A stretch of DNA of 64,000 nt from Muribaculaceae bacterium Isolate-036 (Harlan) (GCA_003833075.1 RIAY01000012.1:1-64000), one strand, 5' to 3'; shown: positions 25,857 to 34,447, numbered from the stretch's first letter. Notes: generated by a model from the letters alone, not told the origin. Made by a program: numbers and translations.

Positions 25857-27410
25857 ATGTCAGATCTAACTACAGTTGTTGACTGGTCGAGGCTTCAGTT
25901 TGCCATCACGGCCATCTATCATTGGCTCTTTGTGCCACTCACCCTCGGACTGTCGGTGATTGTCGCCATCATGGAGAGCATCTATCTCAAGACAAAATCG
26001 GAGAAGTGGCTTCTTGCCACCAAGTTCTGGATGCGTCTTTTCGGAATCAATTTCGCAATAGGCGTGGCGACAGGCATCATTCTTGAATTCGAGTTCGGAA
26101 CAAACTGGAGCAACTATTCCTGGTTTGTCGGCGACATATTCGGCGCGCCGCTTGCCATAGAAGGAATACTTGCATTCTTCATGGAGTCTACTTTCGTGGC
26201 GGTCATGTTTTTCGGATGGAACAAAGTAAGTCCGCGTTTCCATCTCGCCTCGACCTGGCTCACCGCACTCGGAGCCTCCATCTCGGCACTCTGGATTCTC
26301 GTTGCCAACGCATGGATGCAATATCCTGTCGGAATGGAGTTCGACCCGGATCAGATGCGAAACGTAATGGATAATTTCTGGGCACTGTTCTCAGGTATAG
26401 CGATCAACAAATTCTTCCACGCCGTTCTCAGCGGATGGGCGCTTTCTGGTGTATTCGTTATTGGGGTAAGCTGCTGGTTCCTCTGGAAAAAAAGGAATGT
26501 GGAATTTGCCATACGCTCGATTAAGGTCGGTGCTTGGTTCGGACTTGCCGGAATGTTGCTGACAATGTATACCGGCGATGGTTCTGCCGTCGAAGTGACA
26601 AAACACCAGCCGATGAAGCTTGCCGCCATGGAAGGACTATACCATGGTCACCAGGGACAGAGTCTGGCGGCGGTTGCCATACTTAACCCTGACAAGGAAT
26701 GGGACAATGACGAGGATGAGTATCTTTTTGAAATCGCCATTCCCAAAGGTCTGTCGATACTCGGACGTCATGACATGAACGCGTTTATTCCGGGCATCGC
26801 CGACATCATCAACGGTGTTGACATAAATGCAGAGGGAGATACGATAAATACCGTCTCTTATGCCGAAAGAATAGCTATGGGCAGGAAAGCACAGGATGCT
26901 CTGAGAACTTACGGAGAGGCACGCGAGGCTGGAGATTCGGCAGCAATGGCTTCTTCGCTCAAAACCCTTAAGGAGAATTACCGCTTCTTCGGCTACGGAT
27001 ATTTCAAATCTGTCAACGAAGCCATTCCTCCTGTCGGACTCACGTTCGTGATGTTCCGCATCATGGTAGTGCTCGGTTCCTATTTCCTTCTCTTTTTCAT
27101 TGCTGTGCTTTTCATGGTATACCGCACCACACTGCTGCAGCGTTCGTCTTGGATACAATGGATAGCAATGGTGTCCGTGCCTTTCATGTGGGTTTGTTCC
27201 GAGGCAGGATGGGCTGTTGCCGAGGTGGGCCGCCAGCCATGGACCGTGCAGGACCTCCTTCCTACAATCGCTTCCGTGTCTGCAGTTCCAGCTACATCGG
27301 TTATTGTTACGTTCTGGCTCTTCGCTCTCATCTTTACAGTGCTCCTCGTTGCAGAGGTGAGCATAATGTGCCGCCAGATAAGCAAGGAATCTAAAAAAGC
27401 CCTCTCCTGA
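25857..27410 (+). CDS. cydA: Cytochrome bd quinol oxidase subunit I
   Basis: 517 residues. It carries hemes b558, b595 and d, oxidises menaquinol and reduces O2 at high affinity in the inner membrane. H22 in AITAIYHWLFVPLTLG is the likely heme ligand; MESTFVAVMFFGW and EAGWAVAEVGRQPW are family signatures. The periplasmic Q-loop region (about 260-370) is short-type, with an acidic insert DKEWDNDEDEYLFE. It forms an operon with the DUF4492 gene and cydB and supports nanaerobic respiration in gut Bacteroidales. Confidence 0.96.
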   Translation: MSDLTTVVDWSRLQFAITAIYHWLFVPLTLGLSVIVAIMESIYLKTKSEKWLLATKFWMRLFGINFAIGVATGIILEFEFGTNWSNYSWFVGDIFGAPLAIEGILAFFMESTFVAVMFFGWNKVSPRFHLASTWLTALGASISALWILVANAWMQYPVGMEFDPDQMRNVMDNFWALFSGIAINKFFHAVLSGWALSGVFVIGVSCWFLWKKRNVEFAIRSIKVGAWFGLAGMLLTMYTGDGSAVEVTKHQPMKLAAMEGLYHGHQGQSLAAVAILNPDKEWDNDEDEYLFEIAIPKGLSILGRHDMNAFIPGIADIINGVDINAEGDTINTVSYAERIAMGRKAQDALRTYGEAREAGDSAAMASSLKTLKENYRFFGYGYFKSVNEAIPPVGLTFVMFRIMVVLGSYFLLFFIAVLFMVYRTTLLQRSSWIQWIAMVSVPFMWVCSEAGWAVAEVGRQPWTVQDLLPTIASVSAVPATSVIVTFWLFALIFTVLLVAEVSIMCRQISKESKKALS

Positions 27411-27412
27411 TT

Positions 27413-27444
27413 CATTAAACATTAAACATTCCACATTAAACATT
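27413..27444. repeat. Short repeat of CATTAAACATT units
   Basis: Between cydA and cydB the unit ATTAAACATT occurs three times (two overlapping, one after TCCAC). Similar simple runs are common between Bacteroidetes genes. It sits in the leader of cydB, 7 nt before the ATG. Confidence 0.6.
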
Positions 27445-27450
27445 ACTAAA

Positions 27451-28602
27451 ATGTCACTCGAATATCTTCAGAATTACTGGTGGCTCCTCGTTTCAGTGCT
27501 CGGAGGAATCTTGGTCTTCCTGCTCTTCGTACAGGGTGGACAGTCAATGATCCTCTCCGCTAAATCTGAGACACGCCGCGACCTTATTGTCAACTCGATG
27601 GGTGGGAAATGGGAACTGACATTCACAACCCTCGTAACTTTCGGAGGCGCCGCTTTCGCGTCTTTCCCCCTCTTCTATTCCACAAGTTTCGGAGGGGCGT
27701 ACTGGCTTTGGATACTCATCCTTTTCAGTTTCATTGTCCAGGCCGTAAGCTATGAATACCGCCGCAAGAAAGGAAATGTCTACGGCACAAAAACATATGA
27801 CATATTTCTTTTCATCAACGGCTGCGTAGGTTGCGTGCTACTCGGTGTGGCAGTCTCCATGTTCTTCTTCGGAGGCGAGTTCACCGTCAACAGGGGCAAC
27901 CTCCTGGACGGCTCCGCACCCGTAATCTCGCAATGGGCGCCGACCCACGGTTTCGAAGCCATCTTCAACTGGAAGAACCTTGTGCTGGGTGTTGCAGTCC
28001 TTTTCCTTGCAAGGACGCAGGCTTGCCTCTATATGATGAACAATATAGCCGATGACCCCGATTTCTTTAAAACGCTTAAGGCTAAAGCCCTCATCAACGG
28101 GGGAATATTCCTTGTGTTTTTCCTTTGGTTCCTCGGAATGTTATTGACTGCCACGGGATATACGGTGATATCAGACGGTATCCGCACCGTTGAAGTGCAG
28201 GAGACTCCGTTCAAATATTTACACAACTACATCAACCTGTGGTGGGCGGGTGTGACCCTTCTTCTCGGAGTGGTGCTCGTGCTCTTAGGCTGGGCAAAAT
28301 CGTGTTTCGCAAAACATTTCACCAAAGGCATATGGTTCACAGGTATCGGGACGTTCCTTGTCGTGGCATCCCTCTTCTGGGTTGCAGGCTATGGCGACAC
28401 TGCCTTCTATCCTTCGTTGCTGAACCCTATGGACTCCCTCACCATCCGCAATGCATCCTCTTCCGAGTTCACGTTGAAGACGATGAGTTACGTTTCTCTC
28501 CTCATACCATTCGTTCTCGCCTACATCGTTTACGTATGGCGAGCGATGGACAAAAAGAAGCTGACTCCCGCCTCCCTCGAGTCCACCGACCATAAGTATT
28601 AA
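27451..28602 (+). CDS. cydB: Cytochrome bd quinol oxidase subunit II
   Basis: 383 residues with about nine membrane helices. It pairs with CydA in the inner membrane. Seen: LLVSVLGGILVFLLFVQGGQSM at the N-terminus (in two parts), GGKWELTFTTLVTFGGAAFASFP, and SLLNPMDSLTIRNASSSEFTL near the end, all typical of CydB. The gap from cydA is 40 nt and holds the small ATTAAACATT repeat. Confidence 0.95.
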   Translation: MSLEYLQNYWWLLVSVLGGILVFLLFVQGGQSMILSAKSETRRDLIVNSMGGKWELTFTTLVTFGGAAFASFPLFYSTSFGGAYWLWILILFSFIVQAVSYEYRRKKGNVYGTKTYDIFLFINGCVGCVLLGVAVSMFFFGGEFTVNRGNLLDGSAPVISQWAPTHGFEAIFNWKNLVLGVAVLFLARTQACLYMMNNIADDPDFFKTLKAKALINGGIFLVFFLWFLGMLLTATGYTVISDGIRTVEVQETPFKYLHNYINLWWAGVTLLLGVVLVLLGWAKSCFAKHFTKGIWFTGIGTFLVVASLFWVAGYGDTAFYPSLLNPMDSLTIRNASSSEFTLKTMSYVSLLIPFVLAYIVYVWRAMDKKKLTPASLESTDHKY

Positions 28603-28629
28603 GAAAATGACGATGGATTATTAATCGAA

Positions 28630-28661
28630 TTTGCTTCGTCCCTTGGAATATATTAATTTTG
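28630..28661 (+). promoter_or_regulatory. Promoter of the chromate-transporter operon
   Basis: TTTG (28630-28633), 20-nt spacer, TAATTTTG (28654-28661): exact Bacteroidetes consensus. The predicted start lies at the first bases of the hairpin at 28663. Confidence 0.7.
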
Positions 28662-28662
28662 C

Positions 28663-28698
28663 ATATCGGAATGCCGACAAATGTCGGCATTCCGATAT
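28663..28698 (+). promoter_or_regulatory. Perfect 17-bp inverted repeat at the predicted transcription start
   Basis: 28663-28679 is the exact reverse complement of 28682-28698 with a 2-nt loop (ATATCGGAATGCCGACA arm). It begins 2 nt after the -7 box, so it either is an operator covering +1 or forms a hairpin at the very 5' end of the mRNA, 20 nt before the ATG at 28718. It could also act as the cydB terminator, but there is no clear T tract. Confidence 0.6.
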
Positions 28699-28717
28699 GA
28701 TTTTATACAAATTTTCC

Positions 28718-29302
28718 ATGCAAGCAGAAACACAACAAGTTAAAACCCCTCTTTGGCAACTGTTTGCCTCTTTTTTTAAAATAGGGGCTTTCACGTTCGG
28801 CGGCGGATGGGCGATGATCTCAATCATAGAACGTGAGATAGTGGATAAATATCACTGGATTGAACGCGACGATTTCCTCGACCTACTGGCAGTGGCACAG
28901 AGCCTGCCGGGAATCCTCGCTGTAAATATAGCGACTGCTGTCGGTGACAAGCTTCGCGGCACACGCGGCAGCATCATCGCTTCCGCAGGCACAATACTCC
29001 CCTCTTTCCTAATAATCCTTGCGATCGCAATCTTCCTGACCCCGGACATGATAAAGAACAACCGCGTTATTTCCTCCATATTCATGGGGATACGTCCTGC
29101 CGTTGTCGCCCTGATCATCGCGCCGGTGCTGACATCTGCAAAAGCCGCGAAAATAGGATTAAAGACGGTCTGGATTCCATTAGTGGTTGCATTGATGATC
29201 TCCCTCGATCTCGGATTCATTTCCAACCCGATCCTATATATTCTGTTCGGGGGCTTCGGGGGCTTCCTTTTCTGGTGGCTACCCCGCAAATACCGCTCTT
29301 AA
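28718..29302 (+). CDS. Chromate transporter family protein, first half (short-chain CHR)
   Basis: 194 residues from the ATG at 28718. The frame is open upstream, but the next ATG (28697) lies inside the promoter hairpin. Short-chain CHR proteins work as pairs of homologous half-size membrane proteins of opposite topology. FKIGAFTFGGGWAMISIIE and AVAQSLPGILAVNIA are the CHR signatures. The family name comes from chromate efflux, but the natural substrate in gut anaerobes is unknown. The partner gene starts 59 nt downstream. Confidence 0.88.
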   Translation: MQAETQQVKTPLWQLFASFFKIGAFTFGGGWAMISIIEREIVDKYHWIERDDFLDLLAVAQSLPGILAVNIATAVGDKLRGTRGSIIASAGTILPSFLIILAIAIFLTPDMIKNNRVISSIFMGIRPAVVALIIAPVLTSAKAAKIGLKTVWIPLVVALMISLDLGFISNPILYILFGGFGGFLFWWLPRKYRS

Positions 29303-29357
29303 ACCCTATTCCGCCCCATATAGCCCCATTCATCCCCATAACCCCATATACCCCAAA
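29303..29357. repeat. C-rich/G-rich intergenic repeat, copy 1
   Basis: Between the two chromate transporter genes. The plus strand has repeated CCCCAT units starting with CCTATTCCGCCCCAT; the minus strand has five GGGG tracts spaced by 4-6 nt. A second copy sharing the same 15-bp start lies at 36090-36162. The frame of the downstream protein is open across it, but this gives an improbable proline-rich extension. Confidence 0.75.
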
Positions 29358-29361
29358 AAAC

Positions 29362-29967
29362 ATGCAAATCTACCTCAAACTCATATGGGCCTACATAAAG
29401 ATAGGCATCTTCGGATTCGGCGGCGGTTACGCCATGCTTTCGCTTGTGGAGAAAGCCGTTGTCGGTCCCGGCTGGATATCAGAGACTATGTTCACAGATA
29501 TTGTCGCCATATCACAGATGACTCCCGGACCGATAGGTATCAATTCCGCCACTTATATCGGCTTCGTCGCTCCGGGAGCCGTAAACCCGGAATTCAGTGG
29601 TATCGGATGGGGGCTTATCGGATCCATACTTGCCACACTTGCAGTAACTGTGCCGAGCTTCTTTCTGGTGCTCTACAGCGCGCATTTCATACGCCGACAT
29701 AACGAAAGCGGTGCCGTAAAGGCTGTATTTTCCGGCTTGCGCCCCGTGGTAGTCGGTCTAATCGCATCGGCGGCAATCATGCTGATGAACGCCGCCAACT
29801 TCAATCCGAACGGCATCACAAGACAGATGTGGATGAACATCGCCATATGCGCCATTGCATTCTGCCTTGCATATTTCCCGCTGAGGTTCGGCAAGAAGCA
29901 GCTAAAAATCCACCCGATACTTATTATAATCCTTGCAGGCATAACCGGTCTGATATTATATTACTGA
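29362..29967 (+). CDS. Chromate transporter family protein, second half (short-chain CHR)
   Basis: 201 residues from the ATG at 29362. An in-frame extension starting at 29275 would overlap the previous gene and be encoded by the C-rich repeat, so I reject it. IKIGIFGFGGGYAMLSLVE and AISQMTPGPIGINSATYIG are CHR signatures (the second half carries the PGP motif). It forms a heterodimeric transporter with the preceding protein. The stop is one base from the folC ATG, so the three genes are very probably one transcript. Confidence 0.88.
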   Translation: MQIYLKLIWAYIKIGIFGFGGGYAMLSLVEKAVVGPGWISETMFTDIVAISQMTPGPIGINSATYIGFVAPGAVNPEFSGIGWGLIGSILATLAVTVPSFFLVLYSAHFIRRHNESGAVKAVFSGLRPVVVGLIASAAIMLMNAANFNPNGITRQMWMNIAICAIAFCLAYFPLRFGKKQLKIHPILIIILAGITGLILYY

Positions 29968-29968
29968 C

Positions 29969-31294
29969 ATGAACAATCTGGAAGAATCATACAACGAAGC
30001 TCTCGAATACCTTTATACGCGTCTGCCGATGTTCTCGCGTGTAGGTGCGGCAGCTTATAAACCGGGACTTGACCGGACCATAGCTCTCGATAATCTTTTC
30101 GGAAACCCGCACAGGCGATTCCGTTCCATACATATCGCCGGCACAAACGGCAAGGGAAGCACTTCGCATATGCTTGCCTCAGTCTTGCAGACAAACGGTT
30201 ACAGAACAGGCTTGTACACTTCTCCCCATCTTGCCGATTTCCGTGAACGTATGCGAATCAACGGCGAAATGATTCCGAAAGAAAAGGTAATAGACTTTAC
30301 CCGACGCTGGCGGGAATCTGACAAAGAGATAGATCCATCGTTCTTCGAACTTACCATGATGATGGCTTTCGACTGGTTCGCATCCGAGAATGTGGATATA
30401 GCTGTCATCGAGGTCGGCATGGGCGGCAGACTGGATTCCACAAATATCATTACACCCGTGTTGTCCGCAATCACCAACATATCTTTCGACCATACGCAGT
30501 TTTTAGGTGACACTCTTTCAAAAATCGCCTTGGAAAAGGCGGGGATAATGAAACCCTGCGTGCCATGCGTAATTGGGGAAGCCTCTTCGGAGACAGAAAC
30601 GGTTTTCCGCAACCATGCCGCAGCAACCGGCGCGACACTAAAGGAGGCTTACAATACTCCACTCCTCACCTCGTTTACTCCGGATGACGAATGGGGATGG
30701 CAATGTTCTTCTCCTCTTATTGGCGACTTCCACCTCCCTCTTGCAGGGGAATACCAAAAGAAAAATATCAACACGCTCCTCAACATCCTCAACATCCTTC
30801 CTGATGTCGGAATAGAGCTTAATAAAGAAAAAACGCGCGAAGGAATAGAGAAGGTTGTTGAAAATACAGGGCTTATGGGGCGTTGGATGCGAATGTCGTC
30901 CTCTCCCCTCACAATTTGTGATACCGGTCACAATGAAGCGGGATTGAGGTATAATCTCCATCAGCTGAATGAGATTATGCAGAAAAGACACAGGCATGCA
31001 ACAAATGCAAAACTGTTTATGATCATAGGCTTTGTCTCCGATAAAGATGTGGATCATATCCTTCCCCTATTCCCTAAAGAGGCGGCGTATTATATAACTC
31101 AAGCTGCAATTCCACGCGCAATGCCGGTCGATATCCTCGCAGACAAATGCGAGGCAAACGGCATCACGATTGCCGGCAAATTTGAATCGGTCAAAGAAGC
31201 TGTTTATGCCGCTACCAATTGCGCCACATCTTCCGACGTAATTTATATTGGTGGTTCTACATTCGTTGTTGCCGATTATCTTAAAACTTGTTAA
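29969..31294 (+). CDS. folC: Bifunctional dihydrofolate synthase / folylpolyglutamate synthase
   Basis: 441 residues. It adds glutamate to dihydropteroate and extends the glutamate tail of folates in the cytosol. Mur-ligase fold: P-loop HIAGTNGKGSTSHML near 52-66, the downstream YTSPHLADFRERMRING, EVGMGGRLDSTN and FDHTQFLGDTLSKIALEKAGI blocks, and the ICDTGHNEAG segment of the C-terminal domain. The one-base gap after the transporter gene suggests translational coupling, with no obvious functional link. Confidence 0.95.
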   Translation: MNNLEESYNEALEYLYTRLPMFSRVGAAAYKPGLDRTIALDNLFGNPHRRFRSIHIAGTNGKGSTSHMLASVLQTNGYRTGLYTSPHLADFRERMRINGEMIPKEKVIDFTRRWRESDKEIDPSFFELTMMMAFDWFASENVDIAVIEVGMGGRLDSTNIITPVLSAITNISFDHTQFLGDTLSKIALEKAGIMKPCVPCVIGEASSETETVFRNHAAATGATLKEAYNTPLLTSFTPDDEWGWQCSSPLIGDFHLPLAGEYQKKNINTLLNILNILPDVGIELNKEKTREGIEKVVENTGLMGRWMRMSSSPLTICDTGHNEAGLRYNLHQLNEIMQKRHRHATNAKLFMIIGFVSDKDVDHILPLFPKEAAYYITQAAIPRAMPVDILADKCEANGITIAGKFESVKEAVYAATNCATSSDVIYIGGSTFVVADYLKTC

Positions 31295-31372
31295 ACTTTT
31301 TAAAGGCAAGTATTGTTTAACAATTTTGCAGCAATATTATATACCGTATTAAGATAAATGCGTATTCAGATC

Positions 31373-31426
31373 GAATTAAATATAAAGAGTCCGCACTCAT
31401 GAGTGCGGACTCTTTATATTTAATTC
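31373..31426. terminator. 54-bp perfect palindrome, bidirectional terminator
   Basis: 31373-31399 is the exact reverse complement of 31400-31426 (27-bp arms, no spacer). The core is GAGTCCGCACTC and the arms run out into A/T, giving a U tract on both strands. It separates convergent folC and the RNase G gene. Confidence 0.85.
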
Positions 31427-31453
31427 TCCGATATGGAGGAGAAGCTATAAGAA

Positions 31454-33079
31454 TCAATTCTCTTCTTTATCTCTGTTTTTAAGTCTGACGCGGTTCTTGC
31501 TCTGACTGGAGCTCATGTCACGTTCCTCCTTAAGGTCAATCTCTTTGTTGGTGTCGTCAACTACCTTGTATTCAAGATAGGCGAGCGATTCGTCGGGGAT
31601 AATCTTAACACCTCGCCCGAAACGCAATTTCCATTTGCCATAAAGAGAGAACATCCCTTTTTTCACATATGCCTCGACATATGGGTGCACATACATTTTG
31701 AATTTCTTTATCTTGAGATGGTCCACAAGATATTCGATTTTTTCTTCCAGTTTGTCGGTAAAGAGTATCGAAGGCTGCACCTCTCCTTTGCCGAAACATG
31801 AAGGACATGTCTCGCTGGTGGTTATGTCAAGTGCCGGGCGTACCCGCTGGCGTGTGATCTGCATGAGTCCGAATTTGCTCAAGGGCAAAATGTTGTGGCG
31901 GGCTCTGTCGTTAGCCATGACTTCACGCATATGATCATACAATGCCTGACGGTGCTCCTGCTTGTTCATGTCGATAAAATCAATCACTATGATTCCACCC
32001 ATGTCGCGCAACCGCAACTGACGCGCTATCTCGTCCGCTGCCTTGAGATTTACATCAAGGGCGTTGGACTCCTGATCGGATGATGCCTTGCTCCTGTTGC
32101 CGGAGTTCACATCAACCACATGAAGCGCTTCCGTGTGCTCGATGATAATGTAGGCGCCGCTCTTGAATGATACTGTCTTGCCGAAACTGCTTTTTATCTG
32201 GCGTGTGATGTTGAAATGGTCGAAAATCGGAGTGTCCTTGGCATAGAGCTTGACAATATCCTTGTTTTCGGGAGCAATCAACGACACATAATTCTGAATC
32301 TGAGTGAATGCCTCAGCTTCATTTACATAGATGTTTTCAAAATTCGGACTGAAGATGTCGCGGATTACGCTTACCATACGGGAGTCTTCTTCATAAATCA
32401 ACGCCGGCGACTGACTGCGCTGCATCTTGGCGATAGACTCTTCCCAGCATTTGACGAGCGTACGCATCTCATGATTCAGCTCCGCCACGCGTTTGTTTTC
32501 CGCGGAAGTGCGTACAATCACGCTGAATCCCTTGGGCTTGATGCTACCCATCAGTTGACGCAGACGTATCTTCTCTTCGGTGGATTTTATTTTCTGCGAA
32601 ATCGAGATTTTATCGCCAAATGGCATTAGAACCATAAACCGACCGGTGAATGAAATCTCCGTTGTCAGACGCGGTCCCTTGGACGAAATCGGTTCTTTAG
32701 CTATCTGAACGAGGAGCTGGTCGCCAGGTTTTATGACTTCCCCGATGGTGCCCTGTTTGGATATATCCGGTTCGAGCTTGAATTTTGAAATTAACGGAAC
32801 CCGCTTTTTATCTGCCATCGCCTCTGCGATGAATTTGCCGTATGTGCTGAACTGGGCTCCGAGGTCGAGATAATGAAGAAAAGCATCTTTCTCATAGCCT
32901 ACATCAAGGAAGGCAGCGTTAAGACCCGGCATTATCTTCTTCACTTTGGCAAGGTAAAGGTCGCCTACAGCATACGCGATATTGCGACTCTCCTTCTGCA
33001 GCGACACAAGACGCGAGTCTTCAAGCAAGGCTATCGACACCTCTTCCTGCTGGACGTCTACTACTAATTCGCTTTTCAT
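31454..33079 (-). CDS. rng: Ribonuclease E/G family endoribonuclease
   Basis: 541 residues, RNase G-sized. It cleaves single-stranded RNA, matures the 16S rRNA 5' end and starts mRNA decay. S1-like region about 38-140 (AKVKKIMPGLNAAFLDVG), DNase I-like catalytic region with metal-binding aspartates in HVVDVNSG and VIDFIDM, and the Zn-link CPSCFGKG. A charged tail (SSSQSKNRVRLKNRDKEEN) ends the protein; there is no long RNase E scaffold. The next genes upstream are a ribosome-type peptide and HU. Confidence 0.95.
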   Translation of the reverse strand: MKSELVVDVQQEEVSIALLEDSRLVSLQKESRNIAYAVGDLYLAKVKKIMPGLNAAFLDVGYEKDAFLHYLDLGAQFSTYGKFIAEAMADKKRVPLISKFKLEPDISKQGTIGEVIKPGDQLLVQIAKEPISSKGPRLTTEISFTGRFMVLMPFGDKISISQKIKSTEEKIRLRQLMGSIKPKGFSVIVRTSAENKRVAELNHEMRTLVKCWEESIAKMQRSQSPALIYEEDSRMVSVIRDIFSPNFENIYVNEAEAFTQIQNYVSLIAPENKDIVKLYAKDTPIFDHFNITRQIKSSFGKTVSFKSGAYIIIEHTEALHVVDVNSGNRSKASSDQESNALDVNLKAADEIARQLRLRDMGGIIVIDFIDMNKQEHRQALYDHMREVMANDRARHNILPLSKFGLMQITRQRVRPALDITTSETCPSCFGKGEVQPSILFTDKLEEKIEYLVDHLKIKKFKMYVHPYVEAYVKKGMFSLYGKWKLRFGRGVKIIPDESLAYLEYKVVDDTNKEIDLKEERDMSSSQSKNRVRLKNRDKEEN

Positions 33080-33188
33080 TCGGTTAAAAAATTTAAGGAC
33101 AAACTCACCACGACCGTGGAGGCGCGGCGGGTCTGTCCTTGTTTCGTTATTCTATGCGCATAGAACAATCGGGTCTCTATAGCCGCGA

Positions 33189-33278
33189 TTATTTCTTCTT
33201 ATGACGATTCTTTCTCAGTCTTTTTTTGCGCTTGTGAGTGGCCATCTTATGACCTTTTCTCTTTTTTCCGCTTGGCAT
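33189..33278 (-). CDS. 29-residue very basic ribosome-associated-type protein (AURKAIP1/COX24 domain-like)
   Basis: This small frame runs from the ATG at 33278 (MPSGKKRKGHKMATHKRKKR, then LRKNRHKKK) to TAA at 33189. Two thirds of residues are Lys, Arg or His. Nearly identical peptides occur in Bacteroidetes and are annotated as AURKAIP1/COX24 domain proteins, the domain of mitochondrial ribosomal protein mS38. A small-subunit ribosomal role is therefore likely by homology, not shown here. It lies about 110 nt upstream of the RNase G gene and 55 nt downstream of HU, same strand. It falls below usual gene-length cut-offs. Confidence 0.85.
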   Translation of the reverse strand: MPSGKKRKGHKMATHKRKKRLRKNRHKKK

Positions 33279-33333
33279 GATTGTCGGTATTAATAATTAT
33301 ACTTATTTTAATTCTATATCTCTTGGGAGAATT

Positions 33334-33606
33334 TTATTTTACGTCCTCAAGGAAAACTTTTGAGGGTTTGAATGCCGGAACCTTGTGTGCCGGGATTTTG
33401 ATTGTTGTGTTGCGAGAAATATTACGTGCTGTTTTCTCTTTGCGGTTCTTGATGATGAAGCTGCCGAAACCGCGGAGATATACATTGTTGCCGTTTGCCA
33501 TAGAATCTTTCACGACTTCCATGAATTTCTCAACTGTTGCGAGCACGGCTGCCTTCTCAAGGCCTGTGCTGCGGGAGATCTCGTTTACAATATCTGCCTT
33601 TGTCAT
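33334..33606 (-). CDS. hup: HU/IHF-family DNA-binding protein
   Basis: 90 residues, complete. A dimeric nucleoid protein that bends DNA. N-terminal helices TKADIVNEISRSTGL and the beta-arm region VYLRGFGSFIIKNRKEKTARN with the arm tip IPAHKVPAFKPSK are typical of HU. The -GRNP- at the arm tip is replaced by SRNTT, as in many Bacteroidetes paralogs. It precedes the small ribosome-type gene. Confidence 0.93.
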   Translation of the reverse strand: MTKADIVNEISRSTGLEKAAVLATVEKFMEVVKDSMANGNNVYLRGFGSFIIKNRKEKTARNISRNTTIKIPAHKVPAFKPSKVFLEDVK

Positions 33607-33791
33607 TGTTTTGGTATTTTATCTTTATACACTTTTTCGTATAATCTTGCTATCCAAAAGTGCCTGAGCAAATTTGGCGATGCAAATATCGCAATTTTTT
33701 TTGAAACCTTATATATTTCAGCGTGATTTTCTGATGTTTTTGGCGTTTTTTTATTAAAATTCAGTCTCAAAGAGTATATAAAACCTCTTTT

Positions 33792-34397
33792 TCACCCGTT
33801 TTCATCAACTATCGACACTCCGTCGATTTTCGATAATCTGCCGGCGATTTCCTCATGCATACTTTCCGGATACTCGATGGTCATTCCGCAGGTGTTGTCG
33901 AATGTCCGCTCAACGATATTTATATCATTCCCTTTTACAAGGCGCATCACTCCGTCCGCTCCGACATAGGGAAATACGATCCTGAGCCTCGACATCTTGC
34001 GAAGCTCTTTTTTCCCCGCCTCTTCAAGTGCGAGACGCGCCGCTTCCCTGTAGGCAGAGATGAGTCCTGACGTTCCGAGCTTGATGCCGCCGAAGTACCT
34101 GACCACAATCACAAGTACGTTGGTTAGCTCAAAACTGTTGATCTGACCAAGTATCGGCTTGCCGGCTGTGCCCGAGGGTTCGCCGTTGTCGTTAAGCTGC
34201 CATTCGAGACGGTCGGGACCGATCATGTATGCCCAGCACACATGACGCGCATCATGAAAACGGTTCTGAAACCGCTTGACCTCCCCTTTCGCCTCCTCGG
34301 CATCCGACACAGGAATAGCAAAAGAGAGGAACCGGCTCATCTTCTCTTTATATTGAGACTCACCGGCTCCCTTAATCGTATAATAGATATCTGACAT
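33792..34397 (-). CDS. YigZ/IMPACT-family protein
   Basis: 201 residues. N-terminal UPF0029 domain with KFLSFAIPVSDAEEAK-like start (YKEKMSRFLSFAIPV), RHVCWAYMIG, and the characteristic DNGEPSGTAGKPILGQI and RYFGGIKLGTSGLISAYREA blocks; a ferredoxin-like C-terminal domain (about 130-201) follows. Eukaryotic IMPACT modulates Gcn2; the bacterial role is not established, although structural work suggested nucleic-acid binding. It is 50 nt downstream of the DJ-1 gene. Confidence 0.92.
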   Translation of the reverse strand: MSDIYYTIKGAGESQYKEKMSRFLSFAIPVSDAEEAKGEVKRFQNRFHDARHVCWAYMIGPDRLEWQLNDNGEPSGTAGKPILGQINSFELTNVLVIVVRYFGGIKLGTSGLISAYREAARLALEEAGKKELRKMSRLRIVFPYVGADGVMRLVKGNDINIVERTFDNTCGMTIEYPESMHEEIAGRLSKIDGVSIVDENG

Positions 34398-34447
34398 CTA
34401 TGTTTTCAAACTTTATTTTTAAACAGTTTCCCGGAAACTGTCTGAGT

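Noticed and set aside
26637..27443. 268-residue minus-strand frame starting MFNVECLMFNE
   Set aside because: It begins in the ATTAAACATT repeat and then runs antisense to cydA; no domain.
29275..29361. Upstream extension of the second CHR protein
   Set aside because: It would overlap the previous gene and be translated from the C-rich repeat as a proline-rich stretch not seen in this family.
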